From an uncultured Bacteroidales bacterium (GTDB taxonomy: Bacteria > Bacteroidota > Bacteroidia > Bacteroidales > UBA932), in the NCBI GenBank assembly GCA_900321715.1, contig ONXC01000013.1:1-64000 (forward strand): a DNA stretch of 64,000 nucleotides. Reading direction: 5' to 3'. The translations under genes were made by a program, and so were the position numbers. The notes under the pieces were generated by a model. It saw nothing but the letters and a program-made list of their open reading frames with translations, was not told the DNA's origin and ran no database searches. Below, one piece after another: positions 28,533 through 36,412 of the stretch. Within the stretch, counting starts at the first letter, position 1, and every line of letters starts with the position of its first letter.

Positions 28533-30110
28533 CTATTCCTCCCCTCCTGCTGCTTCCTCCTGCTCTTTGGCGCGGATCTGTTTCTTGAGGTCTTCCAGTT
28601 TTGCCTTGGCAGCGTCAATGCGCTCCTGCATCTGGGCCTTGAGTTTCTCTGCGCCCTTGGAAAGGCCGAAGAAACCTATATTGTTCTCATAGGTCTGGAT
28701 TTCCTGCTGAAGCTGGGCATACTGCTCCCTGAGGCGGTCCTTGGGACTAGCCTGGGGACGGCGGTTGTCACGGGACGATTCACGGCGGGCGTGGGCCTCC
28801 TTGCGTGCGGCCTCACGCGCCTGGAAGAAGGTGTCGCAGGCTGTGCGGAAGCGCTTCCAGAGCTGCTCTGACTTCTTACGGGGCACGGCGCCTATCTCCT
28901 TCCACTGCTTCTGGAGCTCAATGAGGCGGTCTCCGGTGGCTTTCCAGTCAGTGCTGGCGGCAAGGGATTCGGCTTCCTCGATGATAGCCATCTTCTTGGA
29001 AAGGTTCTCGTTCATGGAGTCCTTGAACTCTGAGAAGGAAGCCCTCTTTCTCTCGAAGAATTTGTCACAGGCGGCGCGGAAGCGGTCGTAGACCTTCTGG
29101 TTTTCCTTGCGGGTGGCATAGCCAATCTTACGCCAATCGGCCTGAATGGCCTCTATTTCCTTACTCAGGTTGTTCCACTGGGTGGAGGATGTGATTTCAC
29201 GGGCGGCGATTTCCTCTACTTTCTCGCAGAGGGCCACCTTTGCCTTGAGGTTCTCTTCCTGACGGCCCTTGATCTCCTCAAAGTGGGCCTGATAGCTCTT
29301 GTTGATGAGAGTTGTGGCGGCACGGAAACGCTCCCAGATCTCATCCCTAAACTCCTTTGCAACAGGGCCAAGGTCCTTCCACTGCTCATGGAGCTTCTGG
29401 AGTTCCTTGAAGGCCTCAACTACGTCCTTATCCTCTGCAAGGGCCTCTGCGCGCTCACAGAGAGCGGTTTTGGCCTCAAGGTTCTTCTTGAAGTCAAGGT
29501 CACGGAGCTCACGGTTGATATCTACAAGGTCATAGAACTTTGTGACAAAGAGCTGATATGTGTCATTGACGTCACGGAAATTCTGCTGAGGAACGGGACC
29601 TGTCTCCCTCCAGCGGTTCTGTATGTCACGGAACTTTGGGAAGGCTCCGCCAATGTCTCCGGGATCTTCCACAAGGGCCTTCAGTTCATCTATGATACCC
29701 TGCTTAACCTTGAGGTTCTCCTCACGCTGGGCATCCTGCTCCTTATTGTATTCGGCCCTTTCCTTCTTATATTTTACGTATAGGGATTTGAAGCCCGCCT
29801 CAATGGCTGCAAAGGGGCTTACGGGGCCGCTCTGCATGGGGACGGTGCTTTCTTCTGCTATTGCCGATTCATCAGGCTCCTCTACCGGAGCGTCCTCTCC
29901 GGCTTCGGCCTTTTCCTTAGAAAGCTTCTTGTAGAAGGCCGATTTTATGGCCTCCGCCTCCTTGGACCTTTTCATACGGTCCTCGCTTTCTGTGAGGCTC
30001 TGCATAAGCTCAGAGAGCTCTGCAAGGGTTTTTTCTGCGTAATTGACAGTTTCCACTACATCTGCGGGCTGCTCCTCGGGGAGGGCCACAGGCTTAATTT
30101 CTTCGCTCAT
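28533..30110 (-). CDS. DUF349 domain coiled-coil protein
   Basis: 525 residues, almost wholly helical and highly charged, with several DUF349 repeats (pattern W-x6-P-x4-LW-RFR, for example KEIGAVPRKKSEQLWKRFR near residue 410). An N-terminal acidic tail (residues 1-110) precedes the repeats. Function is unclear in the family. First gene of the DUF349-yidC-PAP2-yggS operon. Confidence 0.85.
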   Translation of the reverse strand: MSEEIKPVALPEEQPADVVETVNYAEKTLAELSELMQSLTESEDRMKRSKEAEAIKSAFYKKLSKEKAEAGEDAPVEEPDESAIAEESTVPMQSGPVSPFAAIEAGFKSLYVKYKKERAEYNKEQDAQREENLKVKQGIIDELKALVEDPGDIGGAFPKFRDIQNRWRETGPVPQQNFRDVNDTYQLFVTKFYDLVDINRELRDLDFKKNLEAKTALCERAEALAEDKDVVEAFKELQKLHEQWKDLGPVAKEFRDEIWERFRAATTLINKSYQAHFEEIKGRQEENLKAKVALCEKVEEIAAREITSSTQWNNLSKEIEAIQADWRKIGYATRKENQKVYDRFRAACDKFFERKRASFSEFKDSMNENLSKKMAIIEEAESLAASTDWKATGDRLIELQKQWKEIGAVPRKKSEQLWKRFRTACDTFFQAREAARKEAHARRESSRDNRRPQASPKDRLREQYAQLQQEIQTYENNIGFFGLSKGAEKLKAQMQERIDAAKAKLEDLKKQIRAKEQEEAAGGEE

Positions 30111-30152
30111 TTAAAAGTAATGCTTTTAAAGTTTAACATATAGTCTGAATCA

Positions 30153-30191
30153 CAAAGATAAACATTTTTCAGAAGATTCTAACTATATTTG
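30153..30191. promoter_or_regulatory. Divergent promoters for DUF349 operon (-) and trmD (+)
   Basis: Minus TATCTTTG (30160-30153) and plus TATATTTG (30184-30191). Starts would be near 30146 and 30197. No other structure is seen in this 100-base gap. Confidence 0.68.
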
Positions 30192-30210
30192 CAAAGCAAA
30201 AAGAACTGAT

Positions 30211-30888
30211 ATGCTAAGAATAGATATTATTACAGTTGTACCGGAACTCCTTGGCAGCCCCTTAAGCTATTCCATCCCCGGAAGGGCCGTGAAAAAGGGC
30301 CTGGTGGAAATCCATGTGCATGATCTCAGGAAATACGGCCTTGGCAGCCGCCAGACCGTGGACGACTACTCCTACGGCGGGGACGCCGGAATGGTGATGA
30401 TGGTGGAGCCGGTTTTCAACTGCATCAATGACCTCAAGGCCGAAAGGCATTACGATGAGGTCATATACATGGCCCCGGACGGGGAAACCCTCACCCAGGG
30501 AATAGCCAACGAGCTTTCCCTCAAGGAGAACATTATCATCCTCTGCGGCCACTACAAGGGCATCGACGAGCGTATAAGGGAGCACCTCATCACCCGTGAG
30601 ATTTCCGTTGGAGACTTTGTAGTTAGCGGCGGAGAAATTCCCGCAGCACTTTTGGCCGATTCTATCATCCGCCTGGTTCCGGGGGTTCTGACCGACGAAA
30701 CATCGGCCCTAAGTGACTCATTCCAGGACGGCCTTGTGTCCCCGCCCGTGTACACCCGCCCCGCAGAATTCAACGGCTGGAAGGTACCGGATGTGCTTCT
30801 TTCCGGTAACCCCAAACTCATCCAGGCCTGGCAGGATGAGCAAGCCGTCCAGCGCACCAAGGAACGCAGGCCGAATCTTTTGAAATAA
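30211..30888 (+). CDS. trmD: tRNA (guanine-N1)-methyltransferase TrmD
   Basis: SPOUT-class enzyme that methylates G37 of tRNAs using SAM. MLRIDIITVVPELLGSPLSYSI and YSYGGDAGMVMMVEP at the N-terminus, ILCGHYKGIDERI near residue 110 and VGDFVVSGGEIPAALLADS near 130 form the knotted SAM site. 225 residues is standard. A strong terminator overlaps its end. Confidence 0.95.
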   Translation: MLRIDIITVVPELLGSPLSYSIPGRAVKKGLVEIHVHDLRKYGLGSRQTVDDYSYGGDAGMVMMVEPVFNCINDLKAERHYDEVIYMAPDGETLTQGIANELSLKENIIILCGHYKGIDERIREHLITREISVGDFVVSGGEIPAALLADSIIRLVPGVLTDETSALSDSFQDGLVSPPVYTRPAEFNGWKVPDVLLSGNPKLIQAWQDEQAVQRTKERRPNLLK

Positions 30889-30922
30889 ATAAAAGCTCGC
30901 TTCCCAGCGAGCTTTTATTTTG
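30888..30922 (+). terminator. Rho-independent terminator of trmD
   Basis: AATAAAAGCTCGC (30888-30900) pairs with GCGAGCTTTTATT (30907-30919) around a 6-base loop, ending in T-rich sequence. The remainder of the gap to 31082 is AT-rich and holds no gene I can support. Confidence 0.88.
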
Positions 30923-31082
30923 GTTAGTTAGTAGTGTATTCTTACCTTAGAAGGTTAATTTGTTGGTTAGAAGAAGCGTTTATTGCCTGCAAAGGAGCTT
31001 TCACCCGTTTGCTAATGCAAATATAAACTAAATATTTCTATCTACAAAATTTTTTTAATTACTTTTTTATTAATAAAATTTT

Positions 31083-33260
31083 TTAAAAACAATATTCAGC
31101 TTTGACCATGAAGTTAATTGGAGGCTGAGGATACACTCCTATGCCGCTGTAGACCACATTTTCGGCCTCATTGTAGCTTTCCCAGCGCCATCCGGCGGCG
31201 TAGTACATTCGGTTGAAAATATTGTTCACAAAGGCACTTAACTTAAGGCCGAAGTTAAATTCGTGGGAGACGGAAGCGCCGGCGGTCCAGTAAAAAGGAA
31301 CGGCCATCTCCTCCCTCATGGAATTGTCAAGGTACTGCTTACCAACAAATTTTGCATTCATTGAGATCTCCCCTCCCTTCCAGGGCATGACACGCACGCG
31401 GGCCATCCCTATGGCGCCGGGGCTCATGAGCATGGTTGTAAGGCCGTAGTTCACGGGGTACATCCTTCCGGAATCGTCGTCGTAGGGAACGTAGGAGGTG
31501 AAATCCTTGATCTGGTTCATAGAGAGCGTTGCGTTGCCGTCAAGGGCGAGCCACCTCACAGGCATCCAGGCTGCCTGGAGCTCTATTCCGCGGCGCCAGG
31601 CACGGGGCATATTCTCCTTGATGGCGTATCCGGCATTTGATAATCGGCCCGTCTCAAGAAGCATATCCTTGTACTCCATGGTGTAGAGGTTGACCTGGAA
31701 AGAGAACCTCTCAAGGCTCAGGCGGTAGCCAAGCTCCACGTCCAGCATCTTTTCCGGCGCAATGGGGCTTACCTCCCCCTTTATGTTCTCCTTGATGTCT
31801 CCCCTGCCGGGTTCCCTCTGGCCGATAGCCGCGGAGAGGAACACCCTGTGCGGACCCTTCTCAATATTGACGCCAAGACGGGGGTTGAAAAAGCGCCAGA
31901 TGGAGCCATAGTCCAGAGACACTCCGTCGTCATCGGGGCCTGCCATAGTGTAACTAATAGCCCTGTACTGGAGGTCGGCATAAGCTGTGAGCCACTCCAG
32001 AGGAGTCCACTCGGCGCGGGCAAAGGCGCTTGCATCGGCCTTTAATCCCGTATTGTCATACCAGCCCTGGAACTTATCCTTCAGGCCGATTCCCGCCGCT
32101 TCAAGGCTCTTCACCCAGAGGATTTCCCCAAAGTGGCCGCCGCGGTAACGGGATAGGTTCACGCCGGCGGTGGCCCTGATGGGGCCGGCATTGTAGCGGA
32201 GGGAGGAGCTGAGCACCCAGAGGTCGTTGTCCATCTTCTTGCGGTAGATCATGTCGCTCTTTGCGGGAACTTCCGTAACGCCGGGAAAGCCGAAGGATGC
32301 GAGTTTACGGTTCATCTTGTAGTACTCGTCGTAGCCGTCTCCGCGTGTATAATTGAGGGTGGAAGTCCAGGTGAGGGCGCTCCCAAAGGAGTGGGTGTAG
32401 TTAAGCTGGAGGTGGGTCTGGATGTAGTTATCCGTCTGACCGGGGTAATACTGGATATTTCCATTATCGTCAATGTACTCTCCGGCGCCGTTGTAGCGGC
32501 GGTCCTTCTGATACTGCTCCAGATCTATTCCGTCCCAGGTGATGCCGCTTCTCTGCTGCCCGTGAAGGAGGGTGAGCCTCAGGGAATTGCGCTTCCCAAG
32601 CCAGCCAAGGACCCCGAATAGCGATGCGCTTTCAACGTTTGCCCCGCGGATATATCCATCCGTGTGGCCGGCCGAGAAAAATAGGTCCATGTACCACCTT
32701 CCGGGAAGAAGGCCGGTGGAGACGTTCCCCTGGAACATCCTTGTACCGAATGAGCCGGCCGAGAGGGATAATCGGCCCGAAGGATCAGGCTGCACAAGGG
32801 CGGTATTCATGTTGATGGATGCGCCGAAGTCCCCCGCCCCGCTCATGGTGGTTCCAAGGCCCCTTTGGACCTGTACGCCGGAGACAAGGGCCGTGATGGA
32901 CGGGATGTTCACCCAGAAAACCTCCTGGGATTCTGCGTCGTTGAGGGTGATTCCGTTAAGCGTGACGTTGATCTGGGAACCCTTGCTTCCGCGGATTGTC
33001 ATGGCGGAGTTTCCAAGGCCAGTTCCGCCCTCGTTGTACGTCACTACGGACGGCAGGAGTTCCAGGGCCATCGGCAGAGAAAAAGACGGGTTGGAGGCCC
33101 TCAGAGCCTCTTTTCCAACGTCTGTATGGGTTACGGGAGTCTTGTCACCGGCACGTGAGGCCGATATTACCACGGAGTCCAGACGCTCCGTCATTTCCTG
33201 TGCACCTGCACAGAGAGGCAGCACCGCAAGTGCTGCAACAAAAAGCAGTTCTTTTTTCAT
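31083..33260 (-). CDS. TonB-dependent outer-membrane receptor, probably for thiamine
   Basis: 725-residue outer-membrane transporter. Signal peptide MKKELLFVAALAVLPLCAGA, plug domain about residues 25-140 (RLDSVVISASRA, MTIRGSKGSQINVTLNG), then a 22-strand barrel ending in Phe (FMVKAEYCF). It lacks the N-terminal carboxypeptidase-regulatory-like domain of SusC proteins. A TPP riboswitch directly abuts the start, so thiamine or a derivative is the likely substrate, as in known TPP-controlled Bacteroidota receptors. Inner-membrane thiamine partners are not in the window. Confidence 0.88.
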   Translation of the reverse strand: MKKELLFVAALAVLPLCAGAQEMTERLDSVVISASRAGDKTPVTHTDVGKEALRASNPSFSLPMALELLPSVVTYNEGGTGLGNSAMTIRGSKGSQINVTLNGITLNDAESQEVFWVNIPSITALVSGVQVQRGLGTTMSGAGDFGASINMNTALVQPDPSGRLSLSAGSFGTRMFQGNVSTGLLPGRWYMDLFFSAGHTDGYIRGANVESASLFGVLGWLGKRNSLRLTLLHGQQRSGITWDGIDLEQYQKDRRYNGAGEYIDDNGNIQYYPGQTDNYIQTHLQLNYTHSFGSALTWTSTLNYTRGDGYDEYYKMNRKLASFGFPGVTEVPAKSDMIYRKKMDNDLWVLSSSLRYNAGPIRATAGVNLSRYRGGHFGEILWVKSLEAAGIGLKDKFQGWYDNTGLKADASAFARAEWTPLEWLTAYADLQYRAISYTMAGPDDDGVSLDYGSIWRFFNPRLGVNIEKGPHRVFLSAAIGQREPGRGDIKENIKGEVSPIAPEKMLDVELGYRLSLERFSFQVNLYTMEYKDMLLETGRLSNAGYAIKENMPRAWRRGIELQAAWMPVRWLALDGNATLSMNQIKDFTSYVPYDDDSGRMYPVNYGLTTMLMSPGAIGMARVRVMPWKGGEISMNAKFVGKQYLDNSMREEMAVPFYWTAGASVSHEFNFGLKLSAFVNNIFNRMYYAAGWRWESYNEAENVVYSGIGVYPQPPINFMVKAEYCF

Positions 33261-33332
33261 TTCCTTACGACGGTATGAACCGTATCAAGTTATGAGGGTG
33301 TAATCTCAATCCGGACCTTCCGGATACCCCTA
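33261..33332 (-). ncRNA. TPP riboswitch (THI element)
   Basis: On the minus strand the conserved blocks appear in order: GGGGTATCC, then CTGAGA-type TTGAGATTACACCC, then CTTGATACGGTTCATACCG, then CGTAAGGAA, ending at the base before the receptor ATG. These are the TPP-binding helices P2-P5 of the aptamer. Because it reaches the start codon, control is most likely translational. Its 5' end overlaps the stop codon of the upstream glutaminyl cyclase gene. Confidence 0.92.
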
Positions 33333-34088
33333 TTTATTTAAAAGTTCTATCTGATAGAGTTTGGGCCAGTTCTTACCGGTGAGGTAGATGCGGCCTTTAT
33401 CGTCAATGGCAATGCCGTTGAGGACGTCTGTATCACGGCGCCTTTCCTTTTCAGGGAGAAGGCCTTTACAGTCTATGGTGGCGGTTACCTTGCCGGAATG
33501 GGGGTCTATCACCACGATTGTATCCGTGAGATAGACGTTTGCCCAGATCTTTCCGTCAATCCATTCAAGTTCATTGAGATTGCGGAGAGGGCGGCCGTTC
33601 AGGGTAACCTGAAGCTTCTTTTCAAGGGTGAGGTTGGCGTTGAGGAAGAAGAGGTTGGAGCTGCCGTCAGAGGCTATGAGGCTTTTGCCGTTGGTGGTAA
33701 GGCCCCAGCCCTCCCTGCCGTAACCCACGGTCTTTTTGTATTCAAGGCCGATTGGGTTGTAGCGGAACGCCACACGGTTGGTCCATGTGAGGACGTAAAG
33801 GTCCCCGTCAAAGATGCAGCTGCCTTCCCCGAAGTATTTCTCACTGAGGCGCTTGACGATGATGGGCTTACCGGTCTGAAGGTCTACTGTGCGGATGGAA
33901 CTTTCCCCGTATTGGCCGGTGGTCTCATACAGGGTCCCGTCATGGAAAAAGAGACCCTGGGTATAGGCGTCACGGCTGTGGGGGTATTCTTTCACCACCT
34001 TTACGCCATAATGCTTCACCTGGGCGCCGGAGCAGGCGCTCAGGCACATGAGGATTACGGGAAGTATGATTCTTCTGACCAGTTTCAT
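33330..34088 (-). CDS. Glutaminyl-peptide cyclotransferase (beta-propeller), lipoprotein
   Basis: Plant/bacterial-type glutamine cyclotransferase (five-bladed propeller) that turns N-terminal Gln of exported proteins into pyroglutamate. The lipobox Cys (LMCLSAC) lies about 19 residues from the ATG start. Family segments: YPHSRDAYTQGLFF, LYETTGQYGESSIR, NELEWIDGKIWANVY, DVLNGIAID. Start: ATG at 34088, not the in-frame TTG 6 bases upstream. The promoter box (34104-34097) leaves nearly no leader. Its stop codon touches the riboswitch of the receptor gene. Confidence 0.9.
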   Translation of the reverse strand: MKLVRRIILPVILMCLSACSGAQVKHYGVKVVKEYPHSRDAYTQGLFFHDGTLYETTGQYGESSIRTVDLQTGKPIIVKRLSEKYFGEGSCIFDGDLYVLTWTNRVAFRYNPIGLEYKKTVGYGREGWGLTTNGKSLIASDGSSNLFFLNANLTLEKKLQVTLNGRPLRNLNELEWIDGKIWANVYLTDTIVVIDPHSGKVTATIDCKGLLPEKERRRDTDVLNGIAIDDKGRIYLTGKNWPKLYQIELLNK

Positions 34089-34096
34089 TTTCAATG

Positions 34097-34134
34097 CAAA
34101 GATAAGGATTATTCCCGGAAATTATGTAAATTTG
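34097..34134. promoter_or_regulatory. Divergent promoters for the glutaminyl cyclase (-) and pgi (+)
   Basis: Minus TATCTTTG (34104-34097), plus TAAATTTG (34127-34134). The minus start site would be within a few bases of the cyclase ATG. Confidence 0.68.
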
Positions 34135-34166
34135 TAAGATTGATAATTACAACAACACTATAAACA

Positions 34167-35504
34167 ATGATTAAAGTAGATGTAAAGGGCTGCTCCTCAT
34201 TTGTTGATGCAGCAAAGTATGAATCCTATGTAGCCAAGGCCTTTGACGCCTTTGACGTTCTGAAGAATGAGACCGGCGCCGGCAACGACTTCCTTGGCTG
34301 GAAGAAACTCCCCCGCCAGATCACTGACCGTGAACTTGAAGACTATGAAGCCATCCGTGACAAGTGGATGAAAAAGGGCGTAAACCTTGTCATTGCCATC
34401 GGCATCGGCGGTTCATACCTTGGTGCAAAGTGCGTCATGGAGGCCCTCAGCCACAACTTTGCAAAGCAGCTCAAGCGCAAGGACGCCCCAGAGGTGGTCT
34501 TTGCCGGCAATAACCTCTCAGAAGAATACCTCGCAGAACTGATGGACCTTGCCGCAGAGCGCAGCACCGCCTGCATCGTCATCTCAAAGAGCGGCACCAC
34601 CACTGAGCCCGCAGTCGCTTTCCGCGTAGTGAAGCAGTACCTTGAGAGCAAATACGGCAAGCAGGAAGCCGCAGACCGCATTGTTGCCATCACAGACGCA
34701 AAGAAAGGCGCCCTCAAAACCCTTTCCACCCAGGAAAACTACGTAAGCTTTGTAGTTCCGGACAATGTGGGCGGCCGTTTCAGCGTTCTCACTCCCGTGG
34801 GTCTTCTCCCCATCTGCGTAGCCGGATTTGACATCCGCGCCCTTGTAGCAGGTGCCCTTGACGCCATGAAAGGCCTTGAGATCAAGAGCGAGAAAAACCC
34901 CGCCATCATCTACGCCGCAATGCGTAACCTCCTGCACTCAGAACTTGGAAAGAGCACTGAAATCCTTGTGAACTACAACCCCAAGCTCACCTACGTGGCA
35001 GAATGGTGGAAGCAGCTCTACGGAGAATCAGAAGGTAAGGACGGCAAGGGTATCTATCCCGCCAGCGTGAATAATACCGCAGACCTCCACTCCATGGGTC
35101 AGTTCATCCAGGAAGGCTCACGCATCATGTTCGAGACAGTCCTTCACGTAGACCGCGCCCAGCGCAGCGTTGTGATCGAGGCCGATGACCAGAACCTTGA
35201 CCAGCTCAACTTCCTCTCCGGAAAGCACGTGGAGCACTGCAACCATATGGCAGAACTGGGAACTCAGCTTGCCCACATAGACGGCGGCGTGCCCCAGATT
35301 GCCGTGAACATGGAGGTTGTGGATGCCTTCAATCTTGGCGGCCTTCTCTACTTCTTTGAGTTTGCCTGCGGCATCAGCGCCTACATCCTTGGCGTAAATC
35401 CTTTCAACCAGCCCGGCGTTGAGGCCTACAAGAAGAACATGTTCGCCCTTCTTGAGAAGCCCGGCTACGAGGAAGCCACCAAGGCCATCCGTGAAAGGCT
35501 GTAA
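34167..35504 (+). CDS. pgi: Glucose-6-phosphate isomerase
   Basis: Glycolytic enzyme interconverting glucose-6-P and fructose-6-P. 445 residues, matching the short bacterial PGI type. IGIGGSYLGAK near residue 80, ISKSGTTTEPAVAFR near 137, the conserved GGRFSVLTPVGLLP near 202 and QLYGESEGKDGKGIYP near 280 are family signatures. Transcribed alone, ended by the hairpin at 35550. Confidence 0.96.
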   Translation: MIKVDVKGCSSFVDAAKYESYVAKAFDAFDVLKNETGAGNDFLGWKKLPRQITDRELEDYEAIRDKWMKKGVNLVIAIGIGGSYLGAKCVMEALSHNFAKQLKRKDAPEVVFAGNNLSEEYLAELMDLAAERSTACIVISKSGTTTEPAVAFRVVKQYLESKYGKQEAADRIVAITDAKKGALKTLSTQENYVSFVVPDNVGGRFSVLTPVGLLPICVAGFDIRALVAGALDAMKGLEIKSEKNPAIIYAAMRNLLHSELGKSTEILVNYNPKLTYVAEWWKQLYGESEGKDGKGIYPASVNNTADLHSMGQFIQEGSRIMFETVLHVDRAQRSVVIEADDQNLDQLNFLSGKHVEHCNHMAELGTQLAHIDGGVPQIAVNMEVVDAFNLGGLLYFFEFACGISAYILGVNPFNQPGVEAYKKNMFALLEKPGYEEATKAIRERL

Positions 35505-35549
35505 ACCGCTCGTGGAGTCAAAACATTGATTATCAGCACTTTACGCAAA

Positions 35550-35581
35550 AACGTCTGCCGGAAATCCAGCAGACGTTTTTT
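35550..35581. terminator. Bidirectional terminator between pgi and rnpB
   Basis: AACGTCTGC and GCAGACGTT arms (35550-35558, 35569-35577) with T-run on the plus strand and a shorter T-run on the minus strand, placed between the 3' ends of pgi and the RNase P RNA gene. Confidence 0.88.
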
Positions 35582-35623
35582 CATAATTAATTGATATATA
35601 ATCAATTATCTCCACAGATAAAA

Positions 35624-35938
35624 ATAATGGCAGGGCCGTAAGCCGCTTTCTGTTTTTAAATCTGTCATTTATCTTCGCAACCTACCCCCCGGCATCAGGC
35701 GGGCAGCCCTCAACTGCCGGTATATTTGGTCTTGCAGGCCCGGATGCGTACCCGCTTTACGTCGCCGCAAAGCGTCGTGGGCTCTTACCCCGCGTTTTCA
35801 CCCTTACCGGAGAAAAAAAACGGTTATTCTCTGTTACGCATTTTGAAGATTACTCCCCACTGTGCTTTCCACAGACGGGTGCCCTGTCCTGTGCGGACTT
35901 TCCTCGGTTTCCCGCGACAGATCGTCCTGCCATTATTT
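35624..35938 (-). ncRNA. rnpB: RNase P RNA
   Basis: On the minus strand the 5' and 3' ends AATAATGGCAGG / CCTGCCATTATT form P1. GAGGAAAGTCCGCACAGG follows near the 5' end, and ACAGAAAGCGGCTTACGGC near the 3' end; both are the universal bacterial core blocks of RNase P RNA. Length about 315 bases. A -7 box TAATTTTG (35953-35946) lies just upstream and overlaps the recX stop codon. The plus-strand open frame through this region is not a gene. Confidence 0.93.
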
Positions 35939-35950
35939 TGGACCGCAAAA

Positions 35951-36409
35951 TTAGCGTTTATTGGTGAGAAAAGCAAGCGCATCCTCAACCTGGGAGTATT
36001 CATACCCCCGGGAGAGCCCGAACTTTATGAGCTTGAGACGGAACTGGGGGTCCCCCTCCAGAGTGCGCGCCTTGGCTGCAAGGAGGCGCTGGAGCCTTGC
36101 ATCGGCCGATGACTCATCTATCTCCTCAAGGGCGGCCGTGATATCTGCATCTGAAACGCCCTTGGCCCTTAGCTGGAAGCGGATTTTAACGGGGCCCCAG
36201 CCTTGCAGGGACGCCTTCTCGCGGGCAAAGGCCTGGGCATACCGGGCATCGTCCACATACCTGTCACGGATGAGTTCCTCCACAAGCCGGGATGCCTCCG
36301 CGGCATCACCGTCAAGGTCCTTCAGGGCCTTGCGGTAGATATCGGCCCTGCAATACTCTGCCTTTGAGCAGAGGCGCTGTAGGCGGGAAAGGCTGCGGGA
36401 GTACTCCAT
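35951..36409 (-). CDS. recX: RecX regulatory protein
   Basis: 152-residue helical modulator of RecA filaments. Visible RecX three-helix repeats: LCSKAEYCRADIYRKAL, LIRDRYVDDARYAQAFAREKAS (family hallmark FIDD-RYA-x-FV-like) and GPVKIRFQLRAKGVSDADI. It sits 3 bases after the patatin gene, far from recA (about 3.6 kb away, on the opposite strand). Confidence 0.87.
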   Translation of the reverse strand: MEYSRSLSRLQRLCSKAEYCRADIYRKALKDLDGDAAEASRLVEELIRDRYVDDARYAQAFAREKASLQGWGPVKIRFQLRAKGVSDADITAALEEIDESSADARLQRLLAAKARTLEGDPQFRLKLIKFGLSRGYEYSQVEDALAFLTNKR

Positions 36410-36412
36410 GGG

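Noticed and set aside
30923..31082. Possible small gene in the AT-rich gap after trmD
   Set aside because: No start codon with a credible frame or promoter; only AT-rich sequence.
35726..36112. Open frame on plus strand near 35.8 kb
   Set aside because: It lies in RNase P RNA and antisense to recX.
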